Shown piece by piece: positions 1 to 10,370 of a stretch of DNA of 64,000 nt; positions within the stretch are counted from its first letter, which is position 1; every line of letters starts with the position of its first letter. Both the position numbers and the translations under genes were made by a program. Under the pieces are notes generated by a model. The model saw only the letters and a program-made list of their open reading frames with translations. It was not told the origin of the DNA and made no database searches. The DNA is taken from assembly GCF_023091225.1 (NCBI RefSeq), contig NZ_JAHWXM010000001.1, positions 930,001 through 994,000 on the forward strand. Direction: 5' to 3'. This stretch comes from Microbacterium galbinum (GTDB lineage Bacteria; Actinomycetota; Actinomycetes; Actinomycetales; Microbacteriaceae).

Positions 1-774
1 AGCGGGCTCGAGGCGCCGGAAGACGAGGATGCCGAGAACCAGAATGAGGGCGCTCACCAGCACCGCGCCCAGGATCTCGGTGGGGTTCCACTGATCGGGG
101 AAGAACGCGACCCGGTAGAGGCTGAAGATGCCGAACAGCGGGTTGGCCGCCGCGAACTCGCCGAAAGCCCCCGGGAGGTCGGAGCCGGCGTAGATGATCG
201 GTGAGGCGTAGAACAGCACGCGCAGGATCAGGCGGGTGGTGCGCTCGAGGTCGGCGTACAGCGCGCACAGCGGAGCCACCAGGAGTCCGAGGCCCACCAG
301 CAGAACCGCCTGCAGGAGCACCGCGACAGGGAACCACAGCAGCTGCCACGACACCGTCGCACCCGCGAAGATCGCGAAGGCCGCGAGCACGGGCAGCGAG
401 CAGAGGAACTCGATGCCCTTGCTCAGCACGATCCGGTTGACCCAGATCGATCGCGGGATCGCGGTGGAGCGCACGAGCTTGGAGTCACGGCTGAAGGCGC
501 GGGTGAAGTCGGTCACCGCCGAGTTGAACCACACCCACGGCAGGAGCGCCGAGATGAGGAAGACGATGTACGGCTGCTCGCCGACCGTGCGCGAGAAGAC
601 CTGGGTGAAGACGAACCAGTAGATCAGGCTCATCAGAAGCGGGTCGAGCACCGACCACAGATATCCCAGCCAGCTCGTGGCGTAGCGCACGCGGAGATCG
701 CGGGCCGACAGGAGCCAGAGGGAGTGCAGGTAGCGCCGCGCCGAACCCGGCGCGCCGATCGAGGTCTCGCTCAT
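1..774 (-). CDS. ABC-2 type polysaccharide export permease (partial, 3' end outside window)
   Basis: Integral membrane subunit of an ABC exporter that moves lipid-linked polysaccharide or teichoic acid across the membrane. Translation from the ATG at 774 gives MSETSIGAPGSARRYLHSLW, then ARDLRVRYATSWLGYLWSVL, the usual N-terminus of Wzm/TagG permeases. At least five hydrophobic segments follow within the 258 codons present, and the frame is open to the window edge. It starts 31 bp after the glf stop on the same strand, so the two probably form one transcript. That arrangement suggests export of a galactofuranose-containing glycan. Its ATPase partner is presumably beyond the left edge. It is a different gene from the permease at 19830-20690. 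Confidence 0.85.
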   Translation of the reverse strand, partial: MSETSIGAPGSARRYLHSLWLLSARDLRVRYATSWLGYLWSVLDPLLMSLIYWFVFTQVFSRTVGEQPYIVFLISALLPWVWFNSAVTDFTRAFSRDSKLVRSTAIPRSIWVNRIVLSKGIEFLCSLPVLAAFAIFAGATVSWQLLWFPVAVLLQAVLLVGLGLLVAPLCALYADLERTTRLILRVLFYASPIIYAGSDLPGAFGEFAAANPLFGIFSLYRVAFFPDQWNPTEILGAVLVSALILVLGILVFRRLEPA

Positions 775-805
775 CCCGGTGTGAGGAACATCGTCCGGTC
801 GCCGA

Positions 806-2011
<1,206 letters not shown>

Positions 2012-2012
2012 T

Positions 2013-2019
2013 TAGCGTA
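2013..2019. promoter_or_regulatory. Symmetric divergent -10 element (TAGCGTA)
   Basis: TAGCGTA lies between the divergent glf and GtrA genes. It reads TAGCGT on the plus strand and TACGCT on the minus strand, both fitting the actinobacterial -10 consensus TANNNT. Transcription starts near 2025 (+) and 2006 (-) are predicted. No convincing -35 is seen for either direction. Inference from sequence only. Confidence 0.45.
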
Positions 2020-2138
2020 CCCATGCTACCTGCGACGACGCCGCTGCCCGCTCAGGGTCGACGGGGCGCCATGCGGTAGTCTCGATGGGCACCGGCAGGG
2101 CGGTGGTGAGCGAAAGCGCAGGTCAGGTGGGCGAGCCG

Positions 2139-2660
2139 ATGAGCACTGGTCGAAACGACAGCGAATCGAGCGTCACAGCCTCCGGCACCACTGAGGGAGA
2201 GCCGACCACCGACGAGGATCGCTCGGTCGCCGGGATGCGCGGGCCGGACGGCCCCCTCCTTCGTCTGTTCCGGGATCGTCGCATCGCCTTCCTCTTCGTC
2301 GGCGGTATCAACACCGTCGTGGGATTCGGGTGGTTCGCTCTCTTCGACATCACCGTCGGCCAGCTCTGGGGCTACATGGTGACGCTGCTGTTCGCCCACG
2401 TCGCCAGCGTCCTGTGCGCCTTCGTCCTCTACCGCCGCCTCGTCTTCCGGGTCCGCGGTCACGTCTGGACCGATCTGATGCGGTTCGAGCTGGTGTACCT
2501 GACCTCGCTCGGCATCAATGCCGTGCTCCTGCCGCTCCTCGTGGAGTTCGCACATCTCGAACCGATCGTCGCCCAGGCGCTCATCGTCTTCGTCACGACG
2601 ATGGTGAGCTATTTCGGGCACAGCCTCTTCTCGTTCCGACGCAAGGAGCCCACCGCGTGA
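2139..2660 (+). CDS. GtrA family membrane protein
   Basis: Small GtrA-like protein with four predicted membrane segments. Related proteins are thought to flip or hand over polyprenyl-phosphate-linked sugars for glycosyltransferases. The conserved part begins at RIAFLFVGGINTVVGFGWFA and ends with VSYFGHSLFSFRRKEP, a typical GtrA C-terminus. I chose the ATG at 2139 because AGGTGGG precedes it. An in-frame ATG at 2085 would add 18 residues. Its TGA overlaps the GTG of the next glycosyltransferase, and a DPM1-like GT2 lies two genes on, the usual partner of GtrA proteins. Confidence 0.85.
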   Translation: MSTGRNDSESSVTASGTTEGEPTTDEDRSVAGMRGPDGPLLRLFRDRRIAFLFVGGINTVVGFGWFALFDITVGQLWGYMVTLLFAHVASVLCAFVLYRRLVFRVRGHVWTDLMRFELVYLTSLGINAVLLPLLVEFAHLEPIVAQALIVFVTTMVSYFGHSLFSFRRKEPTA

Positions 2661-3487
2661 CGACGCCCACCCTCAGCGTGGTGATCCCCGCCTACAACAA
2701 CGCCGGCACCCTCGCGGAGACCATCGACTCGGTGCTCGATCAAGAGGGCATCGACTTCGAGCTGATCGTCGCAGACCACTCGTCCACCGACGGCTCCGAC
2801 GCGGTGCTCGACCGCTACCGCGACGACCCGCGCGTCACGATCCTCACCACCGCGAGCGGCGGCGGGGCCGAGCGCAACTGGAATCGGGTGACGGCGGAAG
2901 CCCAGGGGGACTACATCAAGCTCGTCTGCGGCGACGACGTGCTGCGGCCGGGCGTCCTCGCCCGGCAGGTGGAGTTGCTCCGGACGAGCGGAGCCGTGCT
3001 CACCGCTTGCCGGCGCGACGTGACGGATGCCGAGGGCACGGTGTTGATGCCCGATTGGGGCCTCCGCGGCCTCGACGGACCGATGGATGGTGCACGCGCC
3101 GCAGCGAAGGCGGTGCGGGCGGGGTCGAATCTGTTCGGCGAGCCGGCATCCGTGACGATGCGGCGCGATGCGCTCGAGCGGGCTGGTGGATGGGACGCCA
3201 CTTTCCCGTACCTGATCGATCAGGCGACCTACTCGCGCGTCCTCCTCGACGGAACGTTCGTCCCCGACACCGAGACCGGAGCGACATTCCGTCTCTCCGA
3301 CTCCCAGTGGAGCGCCGTGCTGATCGCATCGCAGGCCGACCAGGCCCGCCGGTTCCACCGCTGGTTCCGCGCGGAGCATCCGTCCGTCGTCTCGGCCTGG
3401 GACCTGCGGATCGGCAACATCCGCGCGAGCGTGATGGCCCGGCTGCGACGACTCTCCTACACCGTTCTCAGATGGAGGAACCGATGA
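2657..3487 (+). CDS. Family 2 glycosyltransferase
   Basis: GT-A fold transferase, 276 aa, that would add a sugar from a nucleotide donor to a surface glycan. The N-terminus VTTPTLSVVIPAYNNAGTLA is typical of GT2. ADHSSTDGS and CGDDV correspond to the nucleotide-binding aspartate and the metal-binding DxD region. The GTG start at 2657 overlaps the GtrA stop by 4 bp, and the stop overlaps the next gene's ATG. These couplings place it in an operon 2139-5410. The acceptor and donor cannot be read from sequence. Confidence 0.9.
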   Translation: MTTPTLSVVIPAYNNAGTLAETIDSVLDQEGIDFELIVADHSSTDGSDAVLDRYRDDPRVTILTTASGGGAERNWNRVTAEAQGDYIKLVCGDDVLRPGVLARQVELLRTSGAVLTACRRDVTDAEGTVLMPDWGLRGLDGPMDGARAAAKAVRAGSNLFGEPASVTMRRDALERAGGWDATFPYLIDQATYSRVLLDGTFVPDTETGATFRLSDSQWSAVLIASQADQARRFHRWFRAEHPSVVSAWDLRIGNIRASVMARLRRLSYTVLRWRNR

Positions 3488-4506
3488 GCGATCCCTACAT
3501 CCATCGCATCAGCATCGTCACTCCCGTCTACCAGGGCGAGCGCACGCTCGACGCTCTGGTCGAGAGCATCGAGCCCTGGACGCACGAGTTCACGACGCCG
3601 GCGGGCCATCGCGCGGTCGTCACCGAGGTCATCCTCAGCTACGACCGCGGCCCCGACGACTCCGGGGCGGTCATCCGTCGGCTCGCGGCATCGAAGCCCT
3701 GGATCCGACCGGTCTGGCTCAGCCGCAACTACGGTCAGCACGCGGCGACCCTCGCCGGCATCGCGAGCTCGGGCGGCGACTGGATCGTGACACTCGACGA
3801 AGACGGCCAGCACGATCCCGTCTTCATCGGCAGCATGATCGACACGGCGCTGCGCGAGCAGGCGGATCTGGTGTACGCCGCGCCGAGCAATCGTCCACCC
3901 CACGGATTCGTGCGGAACACGGCCTCGAAGAGCTCGAAGAAGCTGCTCGAGTCGTTCCTGGGCGGCGGTCGCGCCTCGCAGTTCAACAGCTACCGGCTGA
4001 TCCTCGGCGAGATCGCGCGCAGTGTCGCCGCCTATGCCGGCACGGGTGTCTACCTCGATGTGGCGCTCAGCTGGGTATCGGCGCGCACGGTGACATCGCC
4101 CGTGCTGCTCCGCGAGGAGGGCGACCGGGATTCCGGCTACTCGTACCGCCGTCTCTTCGCGCACTTCTGGCGAATGGTGCTGACGTCCGGCACGCGAGGC
4201 CTCCGTTTCGTCACCGGAGTCGGTGCGCTGTTCTTCATCGGTGGGATCCTCTTCGCGCTCTATCTGGTGATCATGCGGGCGTTCGCGGTCGACATCCCGG
4301 CGGGCTGGACATCGCAGATGGTCCTCACCGCGGTCGGGATCGGGGCCATCCTGATGGCTCTCGGAATCGTGGCCGAATATCTGGGCGTCGCCGTCAGCTC
4401 CGCCCTCGGCCGCCCGACGTATCTCATCGTGCGTGATCCGCTCTCCGGTCCGTTGGGGCACCGCGAGCCTGTGTCGAAGGACCCGGGTGGCGAGCGCGGC
4501 GCGTAG
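3484..4506 (+). CDS. Membrane-anchored GT2, polyprenyl-phosphate glycosyltransferase type
   Basis: 340-aa GT2 of the DPM1/ArnC/GtrB type. It likely transfers a sugar to polyprenyl phosphate at the cytoplasmic face. ISIVTPVYQGERTLDALVES opens the GT-A domain, and LDEDGQHDP (about residues 105-113) is the metal-binding motif typical of dolichyl-phosphate sugar synthases. Two C-terminal membrane segments (about 240-268 and 280-310) anchor it. ATG at 3484 overlaps the upstream stop. With the GtrA gene two genes upstream it may form a lipid-linked sugar synthesis and flipping pair. Confidence 0.9.
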   Translation: MSDPYIHRISIVTPVYQGERTLDALVESIEPWTHEFTTPAGHRAVVTEVILSYDRGPDDSGAVIRRLAASKPWIRPVWLSRNYGQHAATLAGIASSGGDWIVTLDEDGQHDPVFIGSMIDTALREQADLVYAAPSNRPPHGFVRNTASKSSKKLLESFLGGGRASQFNSYRLILGEIARSVAAYAGTGVYLDVALSWVSARTVTSPVLLREEGDRDSGYSYRRLFAHFWRMVLTSGTRGLRFVTGVGALFFIGGILFALYLVIMRAFAVDIPAGWTSQMVLTAVGIGAILMALGIVAEYLGVAVSSALGRPTYLIVRDPLSGPLGHREPVSKDPGGERGA

Positions 4507-5410
4507 GTGGATCATCGGGCGCGGGCTCCTCGGCGAGGCGGTCGCGCGCGCCCGGTCGGACGCCCCGTTCTCCGTACCCATCGATTGGAGGGACGCAGAG
4601 CGCGCGAAACAGACGCTGTCCTCCGCCGTGAGCGACTTCCTCGCCCCCACGGGCGTCCACGAGATCTACTGGTGCGCCGGGAAGGGAGTGACGTCGACAC
4701 CCCGCGAACGCCTGCAGGAGGAGGTCGAGGTCTTCGAATCCTTCCTCACCGCACTCGGGCGAGCCTGCGCGGCGTCGGATGCCGTGGTGGTGCTGTTCCT
4801 CAGCTCGTCGGTGGGCGGCGCCTATGGCGGCGCGACCGGAGGCCCCTTCACCGAGAGCAGCCCGACAGCGCCGGCATCCGCTTACGGTGAAGCCAAGCTC
4901 GACATGGAGCGGCTCGCGAGCGCATACGGCGAGGCCCACGGCTGGCGCACGGTGATCGGACGCCTCACCAACCTCTACGGTCCGGGGCAGGACCTCTCGA
5001 AGGGCCAGGGGCTGATCTCGACCCTGGTCAACAGCGCGATCACCCTGCAGCCGGCGACGATCTACGTCTCGCTCGACACGCTGCGCGACTACATCTACGA
5101 GGACGACGCCGCAGATGTGATCAGCGCTTCCGCAGCCCGAGCGCGCGTGCTGGGCGCCGGTGACACCGTGACCAAGATCATCGGCACCGGCCGTGCGGTG
5201 TCGGTCGGGGCGATCATCGGCGAGCTGCGGAGGCTCAGACGTCGCTCCGGTTTCTCGCTCGTCGGGCAGGGCGCCGCGGTCGGACAGGCCCTGGATCTGC
5301 GCGTGAGGTCGGAGGTCTGGCCCGACCTCGACGGCCTCATCGGCACGAACCTCCCGGAAGGTCTCGACCGCGTGATGCGCGCGCGTCTGGACCTCCTCAC
5401 GCGCGGCTGA
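4487..5410 (+). CDS. NAD-dependent epimerase/dehydratase family protein
   Basis: 307-aa short-chain dehydrogenase-type sugar nucleotide enzyme. The N-terminal nucleotide-binding loop reads RWIIGRGLLGEAVA. LSSSVGGAYGG and YGEAKLDMERL supply the Ser and the YxxxK catalytic pair, and GRLTNLYGPGQ is a typical downstream motif. The GTG at 4487 has GAAGGA upstream and overlaps the preceding gene by 20 bp. The product (epimerised or reduced sugar) cannot be assigned. Its position among glycosyltransferases implies that it makes a donor for this glycan. Confidence 0.88.
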   Translation: MASAARRWIIGRGLLGEAVARARSDAPFSVPIDWRDAERAKQTLSSAVSDFLAPTGVHEIYWCAGKGVTSTPRERLQEEVEVFESFLTALGRACAASDAVVVLFLSSSVGGAYGGATGGPFTESSPTAPASAYGEAKLDMERLASAYGEAHGWRTVIGRLTNLYGPGQDLSKGQGLISTLVNSAITLQPATIYVSLDTLRDYIYEDDAADVISASAARARVLGAGDTVTKIIGTGRAVSVGAIIGELRRLRRRSGFSLVGQGAAVGQALDLRVRSEVWPDLDGLIGTNLPEGLDRVMRARLDLLTRG

Positions 5411-5433
5411 GCCGGCGACGGCGGGGCACTTCG

Positions 5434-5439
5434 TATGCT
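5434..5439 (+). promoter_or_regulatory. -10 element TATGCT before the GT2 at 5449
   Basis: TATGCT is followed by GGAAGCACG and then ATG at 5449. The transcript leader would be only a few bases long, although GGAAG could also act as a short ribosome site. No clear -35 box is visible. Confidence 0.4.
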
Positions 5440-5448
5440 GGAAGCACG

Positions 5449-6336
5449 ATGACCATCGATATCATGCTGCCCTTCTGGGGCGACCCCCTGCTCCTGCGGC
5501 AGACGGTCGAATCCGTGCTCGGGCAGACCGATCCCGAGTGGCGGCTGACGGTGATCGACGACGCGTATCCCGATCCCTCCGTGTCCGAGTACTTCGCGCA
5601 GATGGACGACCCGCGCGTCCGGTACGTGCGCAACGACGTGAACGTCGGGATCATCGAGAACTTCCGCGCCAGCGTGAGGCTCGCGACGGCTGATCACCTC
5701 GTGGTGCTGGGCAGCGACGATCTGCTCCTGCCGGGCTACGTCGCCGCCCTGCGCGACGCCGTGCGACGGCATCCGGACGCCGCCGTCTTCCAACCTGGCG
5801 TGCGGGTCATCGACGAGAACGGCGCACCATCGCTGCCTCTCGTCGATCGCGTGAAGCAGCGGATGCTCCGCCCCGACACGCGAACGGGCGACGCCGTGCT
5901 GTCGAACGAGCGGCTCGCGACCAGCCTCACGCGCGGGAACTGGCTGTACTGGCCCTCGCTGCTCTTCCGCACCGAGGCGATCCGGGCCCACGAGTTCCGC
6001 GACGACCTGCCCATCGTGCTCGACCTCGCGATCCTGCTCGACATCGCGTTCGCGGGCGGATCGCTCGTCGTGATCGACGACGAGGTGTTCGCCTACCGCC
6101 GTCATACCGAGAGCGCCTCGCAGAAGGCGATCCTCGACGGATCCCGCTTCACCGACGACCGTCGATTCTTCCTCGAGACCGCGCGACGAGCGGATGCGCG
6201 CGGATGGCGATCGACGGCCCGAGCGGCCCGAGCCCGTCTGTTCGCGCGGCTCCACGCTCTCACGACGGTGCCGACGGTGCTCCGTCGTGGCGATGCCGCC
6301 GGACGCCGCGCCCTCTGGCGGCACATCCTCCGCTGA
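5449..6336 (+). CDS. Family 2 glycosyltransferase
   Basis: 295-aa GT2. It opens with MTIDIMLPFWGDPLLLRQTV and has the nucleotide-binding aspartates in TVIDDAYPDPS (about residues 35-45). GSDDLLLPGY (about 86-95) is the DxD-containing element, and a C-terminal RRHTES motif is common in surface-glycan transferases. It ends where the opposite-strand GT2 ends: the two stop codons abut at 6336/6337 with no intergenic base. Acceptor specificity is unknown. Confidence 0.9.
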   Translation: MTIDIMLPFWGDPLLLRQTVESVLGQTDPEWRLTVIDDAYPDPSVSEYFAQMDDPRVRYVRNDVNVGIIENFRASVRLATADHLVVLGSDDLLLPGYVAALRDAVRRHPDAAVFQPGVRVIDENGAPSLPLVDRVKQRMLRPDTRTGDAVLSNERLATSLTRGNWLYWPSLLFRTEAIRAHEFRDDLPIVLDLAILLDIAFAGGSLVVIDDEVFAYRRHTESASQKAILDGSRFTDDRRFFLETARRADARGWRSTARAARARLFARLHALTTVPTVLRRGDAAGRRALWRHILR

Positions 6337-7071
6337 TCAGCGGCGGCGGGCGCTCCCCCACGCGCGCAGCAGCATCACGCGTGCGCGGAGCACCGCTCCG
6401 ATGCCGCGCGGACGGGACGGAGAGGCGTTCGCGTCGTGGATGCGTCGCCGGATCGTCGCCGTCTCGATGTGCGCCATGGTGCGGTGGGCGTTGCCGAAGA
6501 GCGCGATCCAGAGGTCGTGGCTCTCGTCGAGGTAGTCCGGAAACGGAAGGATCCGATCTACGACGTCGCGGCGGATCGCCATCGCGCATCCGTAGTACGG
6601 CGCCATGCCCGCGAAGATCCGCAGCGCGTTACGGGTGCTCTGCCGGGACCACGCGGCGTGCAGCCGCCACGGGCGACGGGTGAGTGGGTTCGGCAGCGGT
6701 TCGTCCGAACCGAGCAGCACCAGGTTGGATGCCGCGACGGCGGAGTCCTCGAGCGCCGCCACGAACAGCGCGCGACGCCCCGGCACCCAGACGTCGTCCT
6801 GATCGGAGAGCATCAGGATGTCTCCGGTCGCCCGTCCCAGAGCCTCTTCGAACGTCTTGACGTACCCGCGGTTCTCCTGGCGTGCGTGCACGCGGATGCG
6901 CGGATCGCCGAAAGCCTCCAGCGCGGCGACGGTTCCGTCCTTCGAGGCGTCGTCGACGACGACGAGCTCGTCCTGGGGTTCGAGCTCCCGCAGGATCGAC
7001 TCGATCTGCGGGCCGAGGAACCGCTCGCCGTTGTACGTCGCCATGCACACGCTCACCCGCATCGCGCTCAT
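6337..7071 (-). CDS. Family 2 glycosyltransferase
   Basis: 244-aa GT2 starting at MSAMRVSVCMATYNGERFLG. VVVDDASKDGT (about residues 38-48) and MLSDQDDVWVPG (about 84-95) are the nucleotide- and metal-binding motifs. Its class resembles rhamnosyl- or galactosyltransferases of O-antigen clusters, but the sugar is not inferable. The ATG at 7071 overlaps the flippase stop (ATGA). It is the last gene of the minus-strand operon 9244-6337. Confidence 0.9.
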   Translation of the reverse strand: MSAMRVSVCMATYNGERFLGPQIESILRELEPQDELVVVDDASKDGTVAALEAFGDPRIRVHARQENRGYVKTFEEALGRATGDILMLSDQDDVWVPGRRALFVAALEDSAVAASNLVLLGSDEPLPNPLTRRPWRLHAAWSRQSTRNALRIFAGMAPYYGCAMAIRRDVVDRILPFPDYLDESHDLWIALFGNAHRTMAHIETATIRRRIHDANASPSRPRGIGAVLRARVMLLRAWGSARRR

Positions 7072-8297
7072 GACGCCACCTCCGTGACCGGCTTGCGCAG
7101 CTCCCGCCGCAGAACGAGAACCTGGTAGCCGCCGACGCAGAGCTCGGACGCCGCCACGGCCCAGGCCACGAGCGGAACGGATCCGGCTGCGGCGAAGGCG
7201 AGGATCAGGGGTGCTCCGACGATCGCGCCGATGAGCGTCGACACGGCGAGCGCGCGCACGCGCCCGACGACGACCAGGCACGCATAGCCGACGATGGCGG
7301 CCGTGGCGATCCCCACGAAGGCGACGCCGAGGGGCAGCGACACCTGCCACGGCACGCTGATCTTACCCGCGGAGAGGATCGTCGAAGCCCAGGGGCTCAG
7401 CAGAGCGATGCACGCACCGCCGACGACACCGACGAGCACGCCGGCGAGAGTCGCGATGCGCGCACGATGACGGAAATCCGCCTCGGGGTCGGGCACCCAG
7501 CTCTGGAAGTACTGCTGGATGGGGAGCAGCGCGATCGACGCGTACTTGAAGAGGCGGTCAGCGACGGCGTACATCGGCTGCAGCGCGGGGAGGAACGCCT
7601 GCACGGCCACCATCGGCAGAGTGACGTACAGACCGCTGACGAGTGTCGCCGACACGGCGTGGCGCTGCCCGCTCAGTGCGGTGCGCAGAGGAACCGGAGT
7701 GTGCGCGGCGCCGAATGAGCCTCGCAGCACGACGACGGCATCGAGCACGACAGCACCGATGAAGCCGAGTCCCTGCGCGACGAGGTAGACCCAGAGCTCC
7801 CCCGTGACGACGGCGCCGATCACGCCGGCGATGCCTCCCGCGACCGTCGGGAGGGTGTCGCAGAGCAGGAGCCGCATCGGCTTCCCCTCACCCGTGAAGT
7901 ACCAGATCGCACCGAGGTGCGGCAGCAGGTACACCGCGGCTCCGAGCACTGAGATCAGCACATCGCCGCGTGTGAGGAGAGTCAGGATCACGGCGATGAC
8001 CGGCAGCACGAGCACGTAGAGCAACGCGCGGGCGCGCAGCGACGTGCGATAGAAGGCCTGGCGTTGCCCGATGGGGATGCCGGCGACGGTCGCCGCACCC
8101 GTCGCTCCCCAGCCGAAGGCCACGAGGATGCCGCCGAATTGCGAGACGGTCTGCACGAGTGCGAGGGTGCCCCAGGTGGCTTCACCGAGGGCGAGGTTCA
8201 GGAGCGGCATCGACACGATCCCGATCAGCGTCACGATGCCGACGGAGATCGTGAATCCGCTGAGACGGCCGACCGCAGTCCGGATGGGCCCGCTCAC
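7068..8297 (-). CDS. Wzx-like polysaccharide flippase (MOP superfamily)
   Basis: 409-aa polytopic membrane protein with about twelve hydrophobic segments. The N-terminus (IRTAVGRLSGFTISVGIVTL, then LNLALGEATWGTLALVQTVS) is like polysaccharide transporters that flip undecaprenyl-linked repeat units. The GTG start at 8297 overlaps the stop of the upstream glycosyltransferase (GTGA), and its own stop overlaps the next start. Translation is therefore coupled through the operon. It gives this locus a flippase route next to its ABC exporters. Confidence 0.87.
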   Translation of the reverse strand: MSGPIRTAVGRLSGFTISVGIVTLIGIVSMPLLNLALGEATWGTLALVQTVSQFGGILVAFGWGATGAATVAGIPIGQRQAFYRTSLRARALLYVLVLPVIAVILTLLTRGDVLISVLGAAVYLLPHLGAIWYFTGEGKPMRLLLCDTLPTVAGGIAGVIGAVVTGELWVYLVAQGLGFIGAVVLDAVVVLRGSFGAAHTPVPLRTALSGQRHAVSATLVSGLYVTLPMVAVQAFLPALQPMYAVADRLFKYASIALLPIQQYFQSWVPDPEADFRHRARIATLAGVLVGVVGGACIALLSPWASTILSAGKISVPWQVSLPLGVAFVGIATAAIVGYACLVVVGRVRALAVSTLIGAIVGAPLILAFAAAGSVPLVAWAVAASELCVGGYQVLVLRRELRKPVTEVAS

Positions 8298-9244
8298 TTG
8301 TCCCCCTCCGCGACCACGGGGGCGTCCCACCGGATCTCGGCCGCGATCGGCATCAGCGCGTCCGGCATCCGCCCCATCCGACCGCGCACGGCGGCGACGA
8401 GAGCGGCCCGGTACACACGCGCCAGCGCGCGGCGCGGCTTCGCGACCCACCAGGCGTTCGCGAAGTGGATGCCGTCGAGCAGCGTTTCCCGGATTATCTG
8501 CCCCGGTGCGGAGAGGAAGTACTCGCGGTTGAGGATCAGGCGGTTCCGCACACGGTAGAAGTAACGGAATGGCGTGCTCAGGCTGAATTCCGCGGGGATC
8601 CCCGGGAGCGCGACCGTGCGGCCGAGCAACTCGCGCCGGTACCGGGTGCCGAGCGTGTGCTCCATCCGCACCCCTCCCGCGGCGAGTACCCGCCAACCGC
8701 GGGCGCGGACCCGCAGCCCGAACTCCATGTCGACGAGGTCGATGAAGAAGTCCTCCCGCAGGGGTCCCACCTCGGCGATCACGGCCGCGGGGATGAGCAT
8801 CCCCGACTGGATGACGTTCGCGGCGTCACCGAAGGTCGCCTCAGGCCCCGTCTGCTGACGCACGCCGGCGAAGTACTCCGGCACGACGAGGCCGACGTGG
8901 ATACCGGCACGGGTCGCGACGTCATGGGCGGAGACGAGGTTCCGGACGAACCCCTCCGCCACCCGGGAATCCTGGTCGAAGGTGATCACGAAGGCGGCAC
9001 CGGCGTCGAGCGCGCGTGCGATCCCGTCATTGAGCGCCGCCGCGATCCCGTCGTTGTCGGGCCTGCGGACGACGATCGCCCCCGCGCTCTCGAGCCTGTC
9101 GAGTGCCGCCTCGGCGATGGGCCCCGAGCCGTCGTCGACGACGATCACTCCCTCGACCTGTTCGGCGACGGAGGAGACGGCGTCCAGAGCGGCGTCACCG
9201 GGACGGAACGTCGAGAACACCGCCCACACGGGGGAAGCACTCAT
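8294..9244 (-). CDS. Family 2 glycosyltransferase, rhamnosyltransferase-like
   Basis: 316-aa GT2 beginning MSASPVWAVFSTFRPGD. VIVVDDGSG and FVITFDQDSRV (about residues 88-98) are the substrate and metal motifs. DFFIDLVDMEFGLRVRARGW is the catalytic-base region seen in WbbL/RfbF-type rhamnosyltransferases. A dTDP-rhamnose pathway lies 5 kb away, so rhamnose is a plausible donor. An upstream in-frame ATG at 9295 exists. I prefer 9244 because the likely -10 TAGTCT lies only 2 nt before the 9295 ATG, which would put that ATG before the RNA start. Confidence 0.87.
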   Translation of the reverse strand: MSASPVWAVFSTFRPGDAALDAVSSVAEQVEGVIVVDDGSGPIAEAALDRLESAGAIVVRRPDNDGIAAALNDGIARALDAGAAFVITFDQDSRVAEGFVRNLVSAHDVATRAGIHVGLVVPEYFAGVRQQTGPEATFGDAANVIQSGMLIPAAVIAEVGPLREDFFIDLVDMEFGLRVRARGWRVLAAGGVRMEHTLGTRYRRELLGRTVALPGIPAEFSLSTPFRYFYRVRNRLILNREYFLSAPGQIIRETLLDGIHFANAWWVAKPRRALARVYRAALVAAVRGRMGRMPDALMPIAAEIRWDAPVVAEGDK

Positions 9245-9296
9245 CCGAGACGCACCGGACGACGGACGGAGAAGGGAATCACGAGCATGGCGCATT

Positions 9297-9303
9297 TAGA
9301 CTA
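9297..9303. promoter_or_regulatory. Symmetric divergent -10 element (TAGACTA)
   Basis: TAGACTA sits between divergent glycosyltransferase genes and reads TAGACT on plus and TAGTCT on minus. Predicted RNA starts near 9309 (+) and 9290 (-) leave leaders of about 40-45 nt to the chosen starts at 9347 and 9244. Confidence 0.45.
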
Positions 9304-9346
9304 GCTTCATTCGCTGTTCAATCCCCGCAGACTCGGAAGGCCGCCT

Positions 9347-10363
9347 GTGTCGACACATCCCTTCGGCACGATCGTGCTCGCCGCCTACTCCCCCGACCCG
9401 GAGCTCTTCCGCCGGCAGCTGACCTCCCTGCAGGAGCAGACGGTCCGCGAGTGGGAGTGCGTGATCTCGGTCGACGGCGATCCCGAGCCGATCGCCGCGC
9501 TGGTAGCGGAGATCACCGAGGGAGACGCCCGATTCCGCATCGTCGGCGACGGCACACGGCTCGGTTTCTACCTGAACTTCGAACGCGGCCTCCTCGCCGT
9601 CGACGAGCGGAGCGAGTGGATCGCCCTCTGCGACCAGGACGACCGCTGGGACGCGGACAAGATCGAGAAGCTCCTCCCGCACCTCGACGAGGTCTCTCTC
9701 GTCTCGGCCCAGGCGCGGCTCGTCTCGTACCCCTCCGAAGTGGAGACGGGCCGTACGACGCGTCACGATCACGGCGCGATCTTCACGATCCTCTCCAACG
9801 AGTTCACCGGCTCGCTCTGCGTGTTCCACCCCGAAGTGTTGCCGACCGCACTGCCGTTCCCCCGAGCTTCGACTCGGGCGGCCGCGCACGATCACTGGCT
9901 CGCCGTCGTCGCGTCGGCGCACCGGGGCACCCGCATCATCGACGACGTCGTCCAGGACTACGTCCAGCACGATGCGAACGTGTTCGGCGACCCGAGCAGG
10001 CTGGGCAGCGGAAGCATCCGCAGTTCCATCACCAACGTGCTCGCGCAGTCCCAGCGCTTCGAGGGTTCACGCAGCCCGCGGTCGATCTTCCGGATGACGT
10101 TCTGGGCCTACGTGGGCTGGCGCCAACTGATGGTCGACACCCTCGCCGCGCGTCGCACCGACGACGCGACCGATTCCCGTCAGGAGCTGGCCTTCGGTCG
10201 CTCCCGCAGGCTGCGCACCGCGCTGTCACTGCTCCGTGCGGGACGCGCACGGGAGATCGTCCCCGAGCGCTTCACCTGGGAGTACCGGGCGAGCTGGATC
10301 GGCGGAGCACTCAGCGGTGGCCGGCGCGCCGTCGCCCGAGCGGTCACCGCGCCTCGGCGCTGA
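9347..10363 (+). CDS. Family 2 glycosyltransferase
   Basis: 338-aa GT2 with GTG start at 9347 preceded by GGAAGG. FGTIVLAAYSPDPELFRRQL starts the GT-A domain. The acidic pair VDGD (about residues 43-46) and the motif ALCDQDDRWDADKI (about 90-103) match nucleotide and metal binding. TGSLCVFHPEVLP and DHWLAVVASAHRG resemble the acceptor-side region of O-antigen transferases. It is transcribed alone and converges on the DUF2304 gene 8 bp away. Confidence 0.88.
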   Translation: MSTHPFGTIVLAAYSPDPELFRRQLTSLQEQTVREWECVISVDGDPEPIAALVAEITEGDARFRIVGDGTRLGFYLNFERGLLAVDERSEWIALCDQDDRWDADKIEKLLPHLDEVSLVSAQARLVSYPSEVETGRTTRHDHGAIFTILSNEFTGSLCVFHPEVLPTALPFPRASTRAAAHDHWLAVVASAHRGTRIIDDVVQDYVQHDANVFGDPSRLGSGSIRSSITNVLAQSQRFEGSRSPRSIFRMTFWAYVGWRQLMVDTLAARRTDDATDSRQELAFGRSRRLRTALSLLRAGRAREIVPERFTWEYRASWIGGALSGGRRAVARAVTAPRR

Positions 10364-10370
10364 CGCCCCG

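Noticed and set aside
9245..9295. N-terminal extension of the rhamnosyltransferase-like gene to ATG 9295
   Set aside because: The extra 17 residues are Arg/Ser-rich, unlike GT2 N-termini, and the likely -10 is only 2 nt before that ATG.
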